42,142 nucleotides of DNA from Calvatia gigantea (taxonomy: Eukaryota; Basidiomycota; Agaricomycetes; Agaricales; Lycoperdaceae): assembly GCA_025093985.1 (NCBI GenBank), contig JACAAK010000034.1, positions 1-42,142 of the forward strand, in the 5' to 3' direction. The position numbers were made by a program, and so were the translations under genes. Each line of letters begins with the position of its first letter. Position 1 is the first letter of the stretch. Below the pieces are notes generated by a model, which was not told the origin of the DNA, searched no databases, and saw only the letters and a program-made list of their open reading frames with translations. Positions 20,660 through 31,933 of this stretch are shown here, piece after piece.

Positions 20660-21698
20660 TAAAATATCTCAAAAATTGGATTAATAGTATAAGGTGTTAA
20701 ATTACTAAAACGGGACGTAGTTAGATAAAAATAAATCAAACCTAAAACAAAAGAGGCAATATAAATATAATTATTATTAATTTTTTTATATAGAAATGGT
20801 AAAATTAGTGCAAGTGTCCACGTAAAATAAGGTAATAGTCTTTGTGGACCTGAGGGATTGGATTCTAGTAGAGCAATAGGAATCATAAAAGTTACTCCCA
20901 GAGCATAAAAAGCAAAAATTTGAATAAATTCTTTATCTTTTATTTTATAAATATATGAACTAATATATAGTATTACAAGCATAATAACGTAAAACCCTAA
21001 AGTTAGTAGCCCGCCAGAATTTTCTGAAGTCTGAGTATAACTTTCATACCGTTCATTAGTAGATGCAATATATGCAATTAGGTATTTACTTAAAATAAAT
21101 GAGCCAAAAAATGTTGCCACTAATTTATACAGTAGCTTAAAATTTAAGTTTACTAATAAATAAAAAGGCACCATTAACAAAGCCGTTGTATGAAAAAAAG
21201 ACGCAAAAATACATATTAAAAAATATTTATAAAAATTTCTTGTTATTAAATATGGAATAGCAAATGCAAAAACTGCCATTGCTAGACCTTGACGAAGTCC
21301 ATTAAAGAAAAATGTATAAGTACCTAAAGTAATAAATATAAATACTGAAGTAATATAATCCTTACTATTTTTTCTAAAAATATATAAATAACAAAATACA
21401 ACTATAAAGATGTAACAAAAAAAAGCCAAAAGTAATTATGGGTTATTCTTAATAAAAAATATTCTATTAACTGGTAGCCAAGTTCTACCCCATCACGAAA
21501 ACTAAAATAATTGTAATCTAATTGATTAACGAAATTTTTTATATATGTACCAGTATCAGTTCCAACTCGATAATTACGAAAACTAGCAAATAGAACCAAA
21601 GTAAATAAAGGCAACCAGAAAGCTTTTCGATTAAGAGACTCTTTTTCTAGCCAAATCCAAAACATTACAAAAAATAGAATTAATATATATGGCAGCAT
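20659..21698 (-). CDS. wzy: Wzy capsule polymerase, EpsG family (one frameshift)
   Basis: An integral membrane polymerase that joins K units in the periplasm. It has about 346 residues with many hydrophobic stretches and EpsG-like features: an early RNYRVGTDTGTY loop (Arg/Asp rich), NGLRQGLAMAVF, and a FFHTTALL helix. It sits among glycosyltransferase genes and is the only multi-spanning protein in the block besides Wzx, which supports the call. One T is missing from a run near 21417-21424, splitting off the first ~93 residues. The AT-rich, fast-evolving sequence is typical of Wzy. The stop overlaps the next ATG by one base. Confidence 0.85.
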
Positions 21699-21725
21699 TG
21701 AAGCTCCGCTAAAAAATGAAAAAAA

Positions 21726-22827
21726 TTACTTAGAACATTCTTTGTAAAACTTCAAGAGACTATTAGAATTTTTAATTACATCAAAACCAGCTTCCTGAAC
21801 TTTTTGGAAAATAGTATCATTGGAAAGATTTTTAGAATTAGGCTTTTCTAAATAATCTACCCACTCTTTTGTAGAGCTAATAGGTAAAAAGTGCACTAAG
21901 CCTAAACCTAAATCCACTTCCGCCGAAACTCTATCTGAAACTAAAGCATGCAATCCTACAGTTTGACTTTCTATAAGTACTACAGGAAAGCCTTCATGTA
22001 GCGAGGGCATGATCATGAAGTCAGCACTTGCCATTAATTCTGTAATATCACTACGAATACCTAGCATTTTAACATTATTAGAAAGTAATTTGGTTTGAAT
22101 TTCTTGCTTAAGACTAGATTCTAATGGCCCTTGGCCAACTATATATAAGGTGAAATCTATATTACGCTTCTTTAATTCCTCAGCTATTTTAAGAGAGAAC
22201 TCCTGATTCTTAATTTTATATATGCGTCCCACTTGGATAATTTTTAAGCCCTTTCCTCCCACTTTATCAGATATATAGTTTTTCGATTTATCTGCTATTG
22301 CTTGCATTTCTAGTATATTTACAGCATTTGGCATAATCCATATCTTGCTGCTTTTTCCATATAAATAATTTGCTGCAAGTTTTCCACAAGCTAGTTTATG
22401 AGTTGATATTCTTCGAATTATAGCTAAAGTAAATTTTTCATAAATTCTATTTATTAAACCAGATTTACCATTACTTGTACTGTGAGCATGTGAAATTAAG
22501 TTTTTCACTCCAGCTCTTTTCGCAGCTAATAAATGAAAAGCATTACTTAGTAATGTATGAGCATGTACGATCTGATATTCAGAATGTTTATTCAAAAATC
22601 CTGTTATCTTATGCATACGTTCAATTGGATTAGTTGCAAGAATAGGAAAAATCCTTCCTCCTAAGGCCAAAATTTCCTCATCATAATCACCTTTTTGATT
22701 ACTAAAAAACAATAAAGTCAAATTGAATTTGATTACGATCAATAGAACGATACAGATTCATGAGCATTGTTTCAGCTCCAGCACGATCCATTTTGCCTAC
22801 AATATGCAAAACTCTTATACAAGTCAT
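21726..22827 (-). CDS. GT4-family glycosyltransferase B (one frameshift)
   Basis: A GT-B glycosyltransferase of about 367 residues. The true start is the ATG at 22825-22827, which overlaps the upstream stop as TAATG. It reads VLHIVGKMDRAGAETML, the classic GT4 N-terminal glycine loop. Further in are HAHTLLSNAFHLLAAKRAG, IIQVGRIYKIKNQEF and the donor-binding MPSLHEGFPVVLIESQTVG near the C-terminus. One T is missing from a T run near 22706-22711, separating the first ~40 residues. Close relatives in this family include EpsF/WcaA-like capsule transferases. Its acceptor is unknown. Confidence 0.88.
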
Positions 22828-24565
22828 TAATTTCTAACCTTGTTCATAGAATTAGAATCAGATACATATAAATTTATGATTTTATCAACCAAAATCAAAC
22901 GATAAGCAACAGCAACATAAGATAAATACATAGGTTGTTTTGATTTTAAATAGTACTTAAGATAAGGAGGTAGTTTTTTTGAAAGGAATATCTTAAATTT
23001 TGAAATATAGGAAACCTTAGTTTTCTTAGTAATTTTGTTAGCAGCTAATTTACTAGATATTTCTCTAATAAAATTTTTACCTAATAATTCAGCATTTGTT
23101 AAATTTTCAAGGCCTTGAAGCAAATATTCTTTTCCTTCTTTTGTATTAAAGTAATCAGTCATATGCTTAAGAGAGGGAACTGCGGAATCAGAAATATTAG
23201 TCTTATCGTATTTACCCCACAGTTCACGAATATGTAATTTATTCCCTTTATTTTTATCAGGTAAGCCCATATATTCTTTAAACAATTCCCAATCCATCAT
23301 TGGTGTTCTGTTTTCTGAATATGCACTCATTAATTGAGTGAATCCTGCTAAAATTATTGGTACCCGCCAACTGGCATACAGCCTATCACGCCACCTAATG
23401 AGTGACTCGTCTGTATAACGAGAAAGATCACAGTGGGTCTGTAAGTTTTTATAAATATCTAATTCAGGATGATTAAAATTCATAAAATCGCTTAATTTTT
23501 CTAAACCTATCTTTTGTCGTGCTTGTTTATCATTTAGGTGAAAACCAGTAGGATAAGGAATATCTCCTCTTATAATAATTTTATAATTGCATTGATTTAA
23601 ATATTTCCACAAATTAAAACAATCTGTAAATGCATTAAAATGATCAATTCTTCCTTCACTTTGTGCAACGAAATTATTTAACATAGGATCAAACACTTCA
23701 ATTTTTTCGGGTAAATATATATCTATTAATTCTTTATCATAAAATTTCGATATCTCAGTCGCAGCTTTTTTATCATCAAATAAGTTACTCTTTACACCCC
23801 AATTTATAAGATCTAAATTATTAATTATTTTCAAGTCGTCACTCAACCCTAGTAATAATCGACTATCTAAACCACCAGATATAGGTAATAATTTTTTCTC
23901 TTCATTATTTTTTACGTATAATATCTAACAGTGATTTTTTCAATTTTTTCTCGAAAAAAATTAATAAATTCTGCTTTTTTTGTAGTATTAGGATTGGGTA
24001 ATAATAAATCCTTTTTTTTAATTGATGAAATTGACCAAGTTTCCTCATCAAAATAATATTGAAAATCAGGCAAGACTTGGATTATATTTTTGTCCCATGA
24101 AATAAATGGTCCTTGACATCCTGCAGATAAGTACCATGCTATAGATTCTTTATTGAGATGAAAACTATTTTTTAAAGCTACTATTGCTCTTTGTGAAGTT
24201 GAAATTATAAAATTTTCATTATCAATGTAATACCATAAAGTCCTTGAACCAAACTGATCACAAAAAAAAGATAATTTATTTTTTAAACTTTTTATTATTG
24301 CGTAAGACCCATTTATATCAGTGGTATCTTTATAGATACTATTTACTTCATCCACCCAACCAATAAGTAAAGCTCCATTATTTTCAGACTCCACACCTTT
24401 ACTATTTTGAATAGCATAATATGAATTAAAATCCTTACTCCACCTTCCAACAAAGTTATCAGAAGTTTTTTTAATTTCGTCTGGTGTTAGTAATTTACAT
24501 ACATAATCTAAATTTTCTAACATATCAGAATTATTACGTGTTTTAATAAAAATATATTGAGCCAC
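22827..24565 (-). CDS. Asparagine-synthase-like ATP-dependent amide ligase (one frameshift)
   Basis: Resembles AsnB: an N-terminal glutaminase-like domain (about residues 1-200) and a C-terminal synthetase domain with the PP-loop LPISGGLDSRLLLG at the junction, plus a later RTPMMDWELFKEYMGLP block. Total length is about 579 codons. The start is GTG at 24565, fixed by AAAGGAAA five bases upstream, and residue 2 is Ala. Active glutaminase domains need Cys there, so glutamine hydrolysis is unlikely, as in beta-lactam synthetases and lasso-peptide cyclases. The break near 23910-23920 is probably a read error. In this locus it may amidate a uronic acid (GalNAcA) or attach an amino compound to the K unit. 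That role is inference. Confidence 0.8.
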
Positions 24566-24671
24566 TACGATTTCCTTTAAAATTAAATAGTAAAATTATT
24601 TTTTCTTTCTTCTTTGAGAAGAAAGAATATTTAAAGAAAACCTTAAAGCTGAAATAAGTTTAATTGATATT

Positions 24672-25599
24672 TCACTTGGCATTCTCAACCCTAAAATTAA
24701 TAAACGAGTTTTTAAAACTAGGATTATATAATTCGATAATACTATCTGTAATATTGAGCTGTTTTTTTGCCTCAAATACAGCTTGCTTTAAATATTTAGC
24801 ATCTATTTGTGTCAAAACAAACCATAAACCACTATATATTTTTTTAGCTAGAATTTTTTAGCATCTAACAATACATTATAATTTTTCATTTTATTCAAAA
24901 TAATTCTATGTGAATAATATATATGAATAAGCTTTTGATCACCTGAAGAAGTAATTGAAACCACTTCTCAGTCTATAATAATAAAGAGGAGCACTTAAAC
25001 GTAAAACTCGATAATTATTAAAAGCTAACTCCCAATGAAAAGGCCAATCCTCGTAATAATAGCCTACTGGAAATCTTAAAATATTATTTTTCAAAATATC
25101 AGCTCTTAAAAACTTTAACCATGCAAAATGATGATATTTCAAATATTCTGATTGATTAAACATTTTAGATTCATATTCTTTATTTTTATTCAGCTTATTA
25201 TCAATTTTCTCTCCATCATAAAAAGATTGAAAATCAAAAACGATTAAATCTAATTCTTTTTTAGAAGTATTATCTAAGCATAATTGAATGAGATTATTAT
25301 GAATATGATCATCCGAATCTACAAACATAATGTAATCCCCTCTAGCACCATCTATACCTGTATTGCGTGCTGCTGAAAGGCCACTATTTTTTTTCATGAC
25401 GAATAAGTTTTATACGTTGATCGTTAAGGTGCTTTGACAAAACTCCCAAGGATTTATCTGTAGAACAGTCTTCAACCACAATAATCTCTAGATTCTCATA
25501 TGTCTGTTGACGTATTGAATACAAACACTCATCAAGATATTGTTCAACATTATAAACAGGCACAATCACACTAACTAAAGGATTATTTTGATGATTCAT
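24672..25599 (-). CDS. GT2-family glycosyltransferase B (three frameshifts)
   Basis: A GT-A glycosyltransferase of about 309 residues (EpsJ-like). It starts MNHQNNPLVSVIVPVYNVEQ, then IIVVEDCSTDKS, LSAARNTGIDGARGDYIMFVDSDD (metal site) and a YYYEDWPFHWEL segment typical of this GT2 group. Breaks: eight A instead of seven near 25388, a missing T near 24960, and one near 24855 in an A/T run. Read through, the C-terminus continues to a TGA at 24672-24674. Spacing of 106 nt separates it from the AsnB-like gene, the widest gap in this part of the operon. Specificity unknown. Confidence 0.85.
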
Positions 25600-25617
25600 T
25601 TTAAGATAGAGCCTTAA

Positions 25618-26673
25618 TCAATGGTTATATTGAGTCAATTCAACAGGAGAATCGGTTAAATTACCACGAGGTTGAGATAAAAGTTGATCTATATATTTTG
25701 GAACATGAGTAAATTTTTCAATTTCAACAAAAATTACTCTCGGATGATCTTTCAACCAGTTCAAATAGGTTTGTCTTATTTTATGATTTGAGTTAGGTAA
25801 TACCAAGCAAGGCGTGCCTGAAAGCATACATAAAATCATACCATGTAAACGATCTGTGATAACTAACTGAGCTTCAGCAAACTGCTGAATTTTACTAGAA
25901 AGCAATTTATTACATTCTACTTTGCTTAAGCCTGAACCACCAGCATGTGTATCTGTCTTAGTAATAGTAAGACCGGTATCACCAATAGCACTATCTAAAA
26001 TGGCATAGTGTTCTGTTTTTAAAGCACACTCCTTATCATTTCTTAGACAAGTCAAAATACCTTTAGGCTTTAAACTATTTACTACCCCTAACTGTTTAGC
26101 AGATGAACTCATTACAATATCAGGGACAAAACCAATCTTTACATTTTTTTGGCCATTGAATACGTCTTCTAGTTTCTTGTAAGTTATTAACTCTCTTGCA
26201 AAAACATGAATATCTGAATGACTAGCATATATTTTTACTATCTTTTTAAGAGCTTTATTAGACGATTGAGATTCCTCCCAATCTAAAGTTTGTGGAAAGC
26301 AAACAATTTTATTATATGGAAAACTTTGAATTACCAATTGTCTTAAATCCTCTATATCAGGATAAAGTGATCCCATATTACCACCACCAATAATGGTAAT
26401 AATATCTTCAGAAGTCACCTGATTCTTAATTGAACCTAACCAAAGTCTAGTTTTACTGATAGGGACTGGAAAAACTTCATAATCTAGTAAATTTTCTTCT
26501 AGAAATTTTTCCTGAGCAGCAGAAATTGCTAGGTCACCAATATTTCCATAATCTGCCGATAAGAAGATAAAAATTCGTTTTTCTTTTGGCAGAATTACCT
26601 CTTCTTTTTTTACTATAGTGAAAATCATTTGTTTGATTTTAAGTGGAATTAGTTTTTTAAAACTTTTTTTCAT
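25618..26673 (-). CDS. Polysaccharide pyruvyl transferase family protein
   Basis: 351 residues, intact. It belongs to the CsaB/WcaK-type family: IFLSADYGNIGDLAI near residue 35, ITIIGGGNMGSLYPD near 90, LVITDRLHGMILCMLSGTPCLVLPN near 275-300. Members use phosphoenolpyruvate to add ketal pyruvate to sugars, so this protein may decorate the K unit with pyruvate. Some family members have other roles, so activity is inference. It begins 1 nt after the wzx stop and ends 18 nt before the GT2 gene. Confidence 0.88.
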   Translation of the reverse strand: MKKSFKKLIPLKIKQMIFTIVKKEEVILPKEKRIFIFLSADYGNIGDLAISAAQEKFLEENLLDYEVFPVPISKTRLWLGSIKNQVTSEDIITIIGGGNMGSLYPDIEDLRQLVIQSFPYNKIVCFPQTLDWEESQSSNKALKKIVKIYASHSDIHVFARELITYKKLEDVFNGQKNVKIGFVPDIVMSSSAKQLGVVNSLKPKGILTCLRNDKECALKTEHYAILDSAIGDTGLTITKTDTHAGGSGLSKVECNKLLSSKIQQFAEAQLVITDRLHGMILCMLSGTPCLVLPNSNHKIRQTYLNWLKDHPRVIFVEIEKFTHVPKYIDQLLSQPRGNLTDSPVELTQYNH

Positions 26674-26674
26674 T

Positions 26675-27962
26675 TCAGATTGCCCCTTTACACTTTTTCA
26701 GCACAAACGCAAGTAATGATAAATATCCAATAATATTAATTACTGAAAATAATGCGACAGCCATTAAATCACCGTCTAAAGCTGCTCCTAAAGAAATACT
26801 ACCAATACGCAATACTGTTATTATGATTTCATAAACTAATAGAAATCCTTGTAACTTAAGAACAGGCATTGATGCAACTGCAGGACGAGTAATAAGAACA
26901 CTAAACATCCAAAGAGCTACCCACTGTGAATATTCCCCTGCTCGCCCCAAGCTTCGCCTAAAATCCAAGGTAAAATTAAATCTCCCCACAAAGTAATGAT
27001 GCCGAATGGAACCAAACCAATAAGACTCATTAAAAGTGTAGATTTATAAAGTACTCGAAAAGCATTGGCAGGATTTTCTCTAACTATAGTCGTTATCTTT
27101 GGGAAAAAAACCTCTAAAACAGAATTACCCAGAAGCATCACTGGTGCCCCTAGTAAAAGGATAGTAATAGCATACTGTCCTGCTGCTGAAGTACTAAAAA
27201 AATTTGTAAGAAGTATTACAGGCAGTCCCATGGAGGCTGCATTAAGCATACTCTGAGGTAAACGATAGAGGGGAAAATCTTTATTATCTAATGCAGCTTT
27301 TTGGATACCGTTCAGACCAAACCAATGACGAAAATTAAATGCACCAACTTTAGGAACTCGTGCCATTAATATAATATAATTAATCAATTTACTTATAATT
27401 AAAAATATAATTAAAGTAATTCCGGTAGCAGAAATATACCCAGCACCTAATTTCCCAAGATTCATAATAAAAGTACTGGCAACATATGAACTTGATTTTG
27501 CTTTAAATAATCCTTCACGTATAGCTACTTGATTAGCAACAGATAATAAGGCTACGAGTAATAAGGAAATAGGGATTAAATAAAGTAAATTCGGCTGATG
27601 TTCTAAGCCTGTCAATTTTGCAAGCTGAAGTTGAAAAACATAGACTGAAATTAAACGATAGGTGAAACAAGAGCTGCCGAAACAAGAGACAAACGTGCTA
27701 CTGCATTCGCTTCTTCATCTGTTTTTGGCATAACAATAGCATTAGCATAGCCTAATGTCGCTAAGGGCGTAATGATATTTATAATTGCAGTAAAAGCAGC
27801 TAGGGCACCAAAAGCCTCAGGACCATATAAGCGTGTCAGAAATGGCATGAATGCCAATGAAATTGCTTGTGCAGCGGCAACTCCAGTTGCAACTGCAAGC
27901 ACATTTCTAACAAACTTACTTCTACTAAAGTAATTTATACGGCTACGTAAGGAATTCGACAT
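26675..27962 (-). CDS. wzx: Wzx K-unit flippase (two frameshifts)
   Basis: An oligosaccharide flippase of the MOP superfamily, about 429 residues, with roughly 12 hydrophobic segments across the three readable pieces. It starts MSNSLRSRINYF, then ATGVAAAQAISLAFMPFLTRLYGPEAFG, the standard N-terminal Wzx motif. Breaks: a missing T near 27631 and a missing G in a G run near 26937-26940. It would move the lipid-linked unit to the periplasm for Wzy. It lies 50 nt downstream of gne2 and 1 nt before the pyruvyltransferase-family gene. Confidence 0.9.
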
Positions 27963-28012
27963 CTATATCTATCCAATGCAACCAATTGAACTGTCTTGAT
28001 TAATTTTTATCA

Positions 28013-29038
28013 TTATTTTTGAAAATCTATATACCAAAGCATAGCATTTTTAATACCTTCAATAATTTTATATTGTGGTATATAACTTAAATACTGCTGA
28101 ATTTTAATAATACTAGCTTGAGAATGTCTTACATCACCAGCACGGAAATCACGATATACAGGCTCTTTCGAATAAGTCACACCATTTTCATTTAACGCAG
28201 CTTTAATAGCATTAAACAAATCATTTAGCGTTGTACGATCCCCCACTGCCACATTATAAACCTGATTTTTAGCTTCATCATTTTGTGTAGTTGCTGCCAG
28301 AATATTAGCCTGAACCGTATTTTCAATAAAACAAAAATCACGACTGGTTTCACCATCACCATTAATGAACACATCATCACCGGAAATCATGGCTGCGGTC
28401 CATTTTGGAATGACTGCCGCATAGGCACCGTTCGGGTCCTGGCGCTTACCAAAAACATTAAAGTAACGCAAACCAATGGTTTTTAAACTCATAAGTCCGT
28501 GCAAAGACTTCCGCATACAGCTCATTGACATATTTAGTCACCGCATAAGGTGAAAGTGGCTTACCGATATTTTCTTCGGCTTTTGGTAATGCCGGATGGT
28601 CGCCATAAGTTGAACTACTAGCAGCGTAAGTAAAGCTTTTGACTTCAGCATCACGTGCAGCCGTCAGCATATTTAGAAAGCCGGTAATATTTGCTGCATT
28701 AGTCGTAATCGGGTCAGCAATCGAACGTGGCACAGAACCTAAAGCGGCTTCATGCAAGACATAATCCACACCCGTACATGCTTTTTGACAATCCTCAAAA
28801 TCACGGATATCCCCTTCGTAAAATTTGAAGTTTGTCCATTGTTCAGTGTCACCAGACTTTGCACTTCATCCAGATTATACTGATGACCTGTGGCAAAATT
28901 ATCCAGACCCACCACATTCTGGTTCAGCTTTAATAGAGTTTCCAGTAAATTTGAGCCAATAAAGCCTGCTACACCAGTAATTAACCAGGTTTTAGGGGCT
29001 TGTTCTAATTGCTCGCATACAGTTTGATATTGGCTCAT
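28013..29038 (-). CDS. gne2: UDP-GlcNAc 4-epimerase Gne2 (WbpP/TviC type, two frameshifts)
   Basis: An extended SDR epimerase with the N-terminal extension typical of WbpP ([11 protein letters not shown]... before [15 protein letters not shown]). It would act with Gna to give UDP-GalNAc[14 protein letters not shown] and the catalytic [11 protein letters not shown] (Tyr-x3-Lys) are visible, then [22 protein letters not shown]. Total length is about 341 residues. Breaks near 28845 and 28495 divide it into three readable pieces that join cleanly. It lies 18 nt after the corrected gna stop. Confidence 0.9.
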
Positions 29039-29056
29039 GTATAGAGTCCCTACAAA

Positions 29057-30333
29057 TTACAGACGAAGGTCAGATTCGGATTGATCCAGTACATATTTCA
29101 GATCATACAAAATATGTGCGGATTTACCTAAGGCACGTAATGCATCGGCACCCATAGCTTAAATTGATCATGTGCAACTGCTAAAATCACCGCGTCATAC
29201 TGACCTTGTTCCAGATTCGCTACTGGAGTAATTCCATATTCATGTTGGGCTTCGCTGGCATCCACCCATGGGTCATACACATCGACAGAAATATTGTATT
29301 CTGTCAGTTCATTGACAATATCAATAATTTTGGTATTACGAATATCCGGGCAGTTTTCTTTAAAACTTAAGCCTAAAACCAGAACCTTGGCTCCTTCGAC
29401 CTGAATTTTTTTCTTGATCATCGCCTTGACTAGCTGGGTAACCACATAAGCCCCCATACCATCATTTAAACGGCGACCTGCCAGAATAATTTCAGGGTGA
29501 TAGCCAATAGACTGTGCTTTATGGGTTAGATAGTACGGATCGACACCAATACAGTGTCCACCCACCAAACCTGGACGGAATGGCAAAAAGTTCCATTTGG
29601 TCCCAGCAGCCTGTAATACAGCTTCGGTATCAATTCCCATTTTATTAAAGATCACAGCCAGTTCATTAATCAAGGCAATATTGACATCACGCTGTGTATT
29701 TTCAATCACTTTTGCAGCTTCGGCCACTTTAATGCTGGTTGCTTTATGCGTACCTGCTTCAATAACTAAGTTATAAACTTGATCAATAAAGTCAGCAACT
29801 TCAGGTGTTGACCCCGAAGTGATTTTTAAAATATTAGTGACTCGGTGTAATTTATCGCCTGGATTAATTCTTTCTGGGCTATAACCGGCAAAAAAAGCTT
29901 GGTTAAATTTTAGATTAGACACCTGTTCAAGTACTGGAATACATGTTTCTTCTGTAGCACCAGGATAAACAGTTGATTCATAAACAACGATATCACCTTT
30001 TTTAAGCACCTTTCCAATACTGGTTGAAGCCTTTATAAGCGGGGTTAAATCGGGTTGTTTAAACTCATCAATCGGTGTTGGTACTGTCACAATAAAAAAG
30101 TTGCAGCTTTTTAAGTCTTCTAAATCTGCACTATAGCTTAACTGCGTTGCTTGACTTAACTCTTCTGGTGAAACTTCTAAAGTATGGTCTTGACCACTTT
30201 TTAACTTTTCAATTCGTCTTGTGTGGATATCAAATCCAATAACTGGTACTTTTTTACCAAATTCGACTGCCAACGGCAAACCAACATAGCCTAAACCAAT
30301 CACTGCTATTTTCAGATCAGAGAGTTGTAGCAT
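29057..30333 (-). CDS. gna: UDP-N-acetylhexosamine 6-dehydrogenase Gna (one frameshift)
   Basis: A WbpO/TviB-type dehydrogenase that oxidises UDP-GlcNAc or UDP-GalNAc to the uronic acid. The NAD loop [12 protein letters not shown] (residues 11-22), [11 protein letters not shown] near 150 and the catalytic [14 protein letters not shown] near 255 are intact. Near 29159 an A is missing from a short A run; the other frame reads on to a TAA at 29057-29059 and completes the usual tail (about 425 residues). It is the first gene of the leftward K-locus operon. The presence of gne2 alongside suggests GalNAcA as product. Confidence 0.92.
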
Positions 30334-30828
30334 TTTAACGCCTTATTTATTTCTGTTATGAACATGAATCTATCAACGGGCATAGTATCAGAAAAATATG
30401 AACTTTCTGTTATGATTTTTTACCAAATCCTTCGTACTCTCCTTTGTTGGGCTTGGAGATTAGATAGACCCTAGTTTTGTTCGATAGAATTTAATTAGCA
30501 ATATTTGTATCCATAGCACTCCTCAAAAACCCTTACTGTAAATAGATCTCTTTCAATAGTTGAGCAATTAAAGAAGAATCGGGATTGAGCCTGCATCTGC
30601 ACCATTAAAGACTTTCAAACTCTTGCTGAATGCTAGCGAAATAGAGGTAAAACACTTGGTTTGAGATTCAGTTTAATCACTGGAATCTGCAATCTTAAAT
30701 TGAACAAAAGTGAGTTGTGAGATCGGTATTATAAAAATTGATTACAATTTGTTATATACCTCAAAGCTAACTTCGGTAAAATGCTGTTTAATTGAAATGA
30801 TTTAAAAAAATCTATAATGGGAATCTTT
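30334..30828. promoter_or_regulatory. Divergent gna/wza promoter region
   Basis: About 495 bases without a gene separate the leftward capsule operon from wza-wzb-wzc, so both promoters should be here. On the + strand, TTATAA (30729-30734) and TATATA (30753-30758) with 18 bases between are a weak candidate. A TATAAT at 30812-30817 lies too close to the wza start to be persuasive. I see no JUMPstart/ops element (GGCGGTAG) and no RNA gene. Confidence 0.4.
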
Positions 30829-31933
30829 GTGCAACATTTTAAATCTATAATTCTATTGTCCTTTATCATGACATCTACTGGATGCGCTCTGACATCTGGA
30901 CTACAAACTTATGATTTACCTGATGAAGGTATGTATCAAACAGAGTTAGGCACACAAGTCAATGTTGTGAAACTCACCCAAAACATCATTACCAGCTGTC
31001 CAACCTGCCCAATACAATCAAGAATATTTTTCTCATTTGTTCAACATTCCTCAAAAAAATTACAAGCTCAGTGCTGGAGATATTCTCTCGATTTATCTCT
31101 GGGCATATCCAGAAATTACTCCTGCTGCCACAGTCAGTGTCAGTAACAATGATTCTGCCCGGGCTACGGGTTATCAAATTGACCAAAGCGGTTATATCCA
31201 ATTTCCTATTATTGGTCGCTACAAAGCCGCAGGAAAGTCTTTAACACAAGTGAACCAAGAATTACGTAGCCAACTTTCACGGTATTTAAAAACTCCTGAC
31301 GTCATTGCTCGTGTTCTATCGTATCAAGGACAACGCTACTCTGTACAAGGCAGTGTCATGAAAGGTGGACAGTTTACTTTAACTGACCAACCCACAAGTG
31401 TTTATACTGCATTAGGTTTAGCTGGCGGTATCAATCCTCAGTTAGGAGATAACACCTCTATTACACTTGTCCGTCAAGGTAGAACTTATAATCTCAATAG
31501 CATTTCGCTTGAAAAGGCTGGTTATTCACTACACAATTTATTGATTCAGCCTAACGATACACTTTATGTAAACTCAAAAGAAAATCAGAAAATTTATGTA
31601 ATGGGTGAATCGGGACAAAACAAACCGATCCCGATGCGAGATCAGGGTATTAGCTTGAGTGATGTCATTGGGGAAAGCCTCGGTTTGAATCCACTTTCAG
31701 GTAGTCGAAGCAAAATTTATGTGGTTCGTAGTCATCGTGATGCAGGGATCACTGATGTCTATCACCTAGATTTAACCAGTATTGGTGATTTTGGACTGGC
31801 AAATAAATTTCAAATGCAAAGTAATGATATTGTGTATATCGATGCCTCAGGTTTAACGCGCTGGCAACGTGTTATCAACCAAGTCATTCCATTCTCAAAT
31901 GTTATTTATAATATTGATCGCATGGGACAATAA
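30829..31933 (+). CDS. wza: Wza outer-membrane polysaccharide export protein (one frameshift)
   Basis: Forms the outer-membrane export channel for capsule. The GTG at 30829 (GGGA upstream) is chosen over an ATG at 30817 because it gives the usual MQHFKS start. A signal peptide ends MTSTGC with the lipidation Cys, although Ser rather than Leu is at -3. The poly-export domain follows (YKLSAGDILSIYLWAYPE, near residue 75), then two SLBB-type repeats (YSVQGSVMKGGQFTLTDQP and IYVMGESGQNKPIPM). Length is about 367 residues. The break near 30988 displaces ~20 residues and is likely a read error. The stop overlaps the wzb start as TAATG. Confidence 0.92.

Noticed and set aside
30817..30828. ATG at 30817 as the wza start
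   Set aside because: The GTG at 30829 gives the usual MQHFKS N-terminus. The ATG would add four residues and overlaps a TATAAT.
30334..30828. JUMPstart/ops antitermination element before wza
   Set aside because: No GGCGGTAG core is present on either strand in this gap.
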